Shown here: positions 63,719-64,000 of the stretch, in pieces
Numbering within the stretch: the stretch's first letter is position 1
Layout: every line of letters begins with the position of its first letter
NCBI RefSeq assembly: GCF_947507565.1
Contig: NC_089176.1
Coordinates: 2,728,001-2,792,000, forward strand
DNA from: Oscarella lobularis
Taxonomy: Eukaryota > Porifera > Homoscleromorpha > Homosclerophorida > Oscarellidae
Direction of reading: 5' to 3'
Length of the DNA stretch: 64,000 nt
Translations under genes and position numbers: made by a program
Notes under the pieces: model-generated
Seen by the model: the letters and a program-made list of their open reading frames with translations, nothing else
Told to the model about the DNA's origin: nothing
The model's database searches: none

Positions 63719-64000
63719 CGTTCACAGGAAGTGAGACGAGCGGAATCGAACGTGACGTAATGCGGCGTCTAGCCCGAGCTTCCGCGATAGTGCTATCAAT
63801 CCCTTTGAGTCGTCGTCGCGCAACGAATTGGACGAAATTCTAGCAGCAAAGACGAGTGTTTTTCTGCGGTAGGTGTTGTTCGAACGCACGCTAAGGAACG
63901 AAAGTGTGCTAAAAATAGGATTGATTTCCACTTTTTCAAAGGTCATCTCTTCATGTACGCATCATCCGTAGCATTTTCTGAGTAAACTTTGACACTGACG
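63719..64000. other. CASKIN 5' flank
   Basis: Contains the CASKIN 5' UTR and promoter (minus strand) to the window edge. No other gene seen. Confidence 0.5.

Overview
The window is nuclear DNA of a compact animal genome. Most introns are 50-80 bases, intergenic gaps are a few hundred bases, and both strands carry recognisable metazoan genes: USP7, ATP synthase subunit d, PDPK1, huntingtin, CNOT6, NUDT1 and CASKIN. Gene content, very short introns and an expanded set of CARD/Death/TIR/Roc/NB-ARC genes fit an early-branching invertebrate; a sponge, perhaps a homoscleromorph, is my best guess (inference).

Bases 1-23,300 are an accessory, duplication-rich block of innate-immunity-like genes mixed with USP7. 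It holds an ankyrin remnant (1-535), a ZU5-domain gene (722-2307), a broken 5' copy of USP7 (2743-4068), an intronless SDR gene on the minus strand (4232-5101), a CARD + Death-domain locus (5161-6069), and a very large 14-exon gene (6304-14433). That gene reads in phase through CARD, a novel repeated module, Roc, COR, TIR, NB-ARC and TPR domains (about 2,471 residues). A decayed CARD/ankyrin/Death-domain pseudogene (14,843-16,766) and a complete USP7 gene (17,118-23,302) follow. Four of these loci begin with the same ~110-base leader/promoter cassette.

Bases 23,300-50,500 are housekeeping genes: ATP5PD (minus) head-to-head with PDPK1 (plus), then huntingtin (27,203-50,508). Huntingtin is split by one ~10.2 kb intron made almost wholly of a 41-base tandem repeat (about 250 copies), in a gene whose other introns are mostly under 100 bases. 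A second, 1.1 kb intron holds a candidate structured non-coding RNA.

Bases 50,500-64,000 hold a spacer with fold-back and palindromic repeats, CNOT6 (52,274-54,718), a methyltransferase (55,329-56,135), NUDT1/MTH1 (56,439-57,029), a divergent Rab-like GTPase (57,194-57,868) and CASKIN on the minus strand (58,104-63,718).

For spliced genes the start and end give the span from start codon to stop codon. Exons were deduced by eye from GT/GC-AG borders, reading phase and family similarity, without transcript data.
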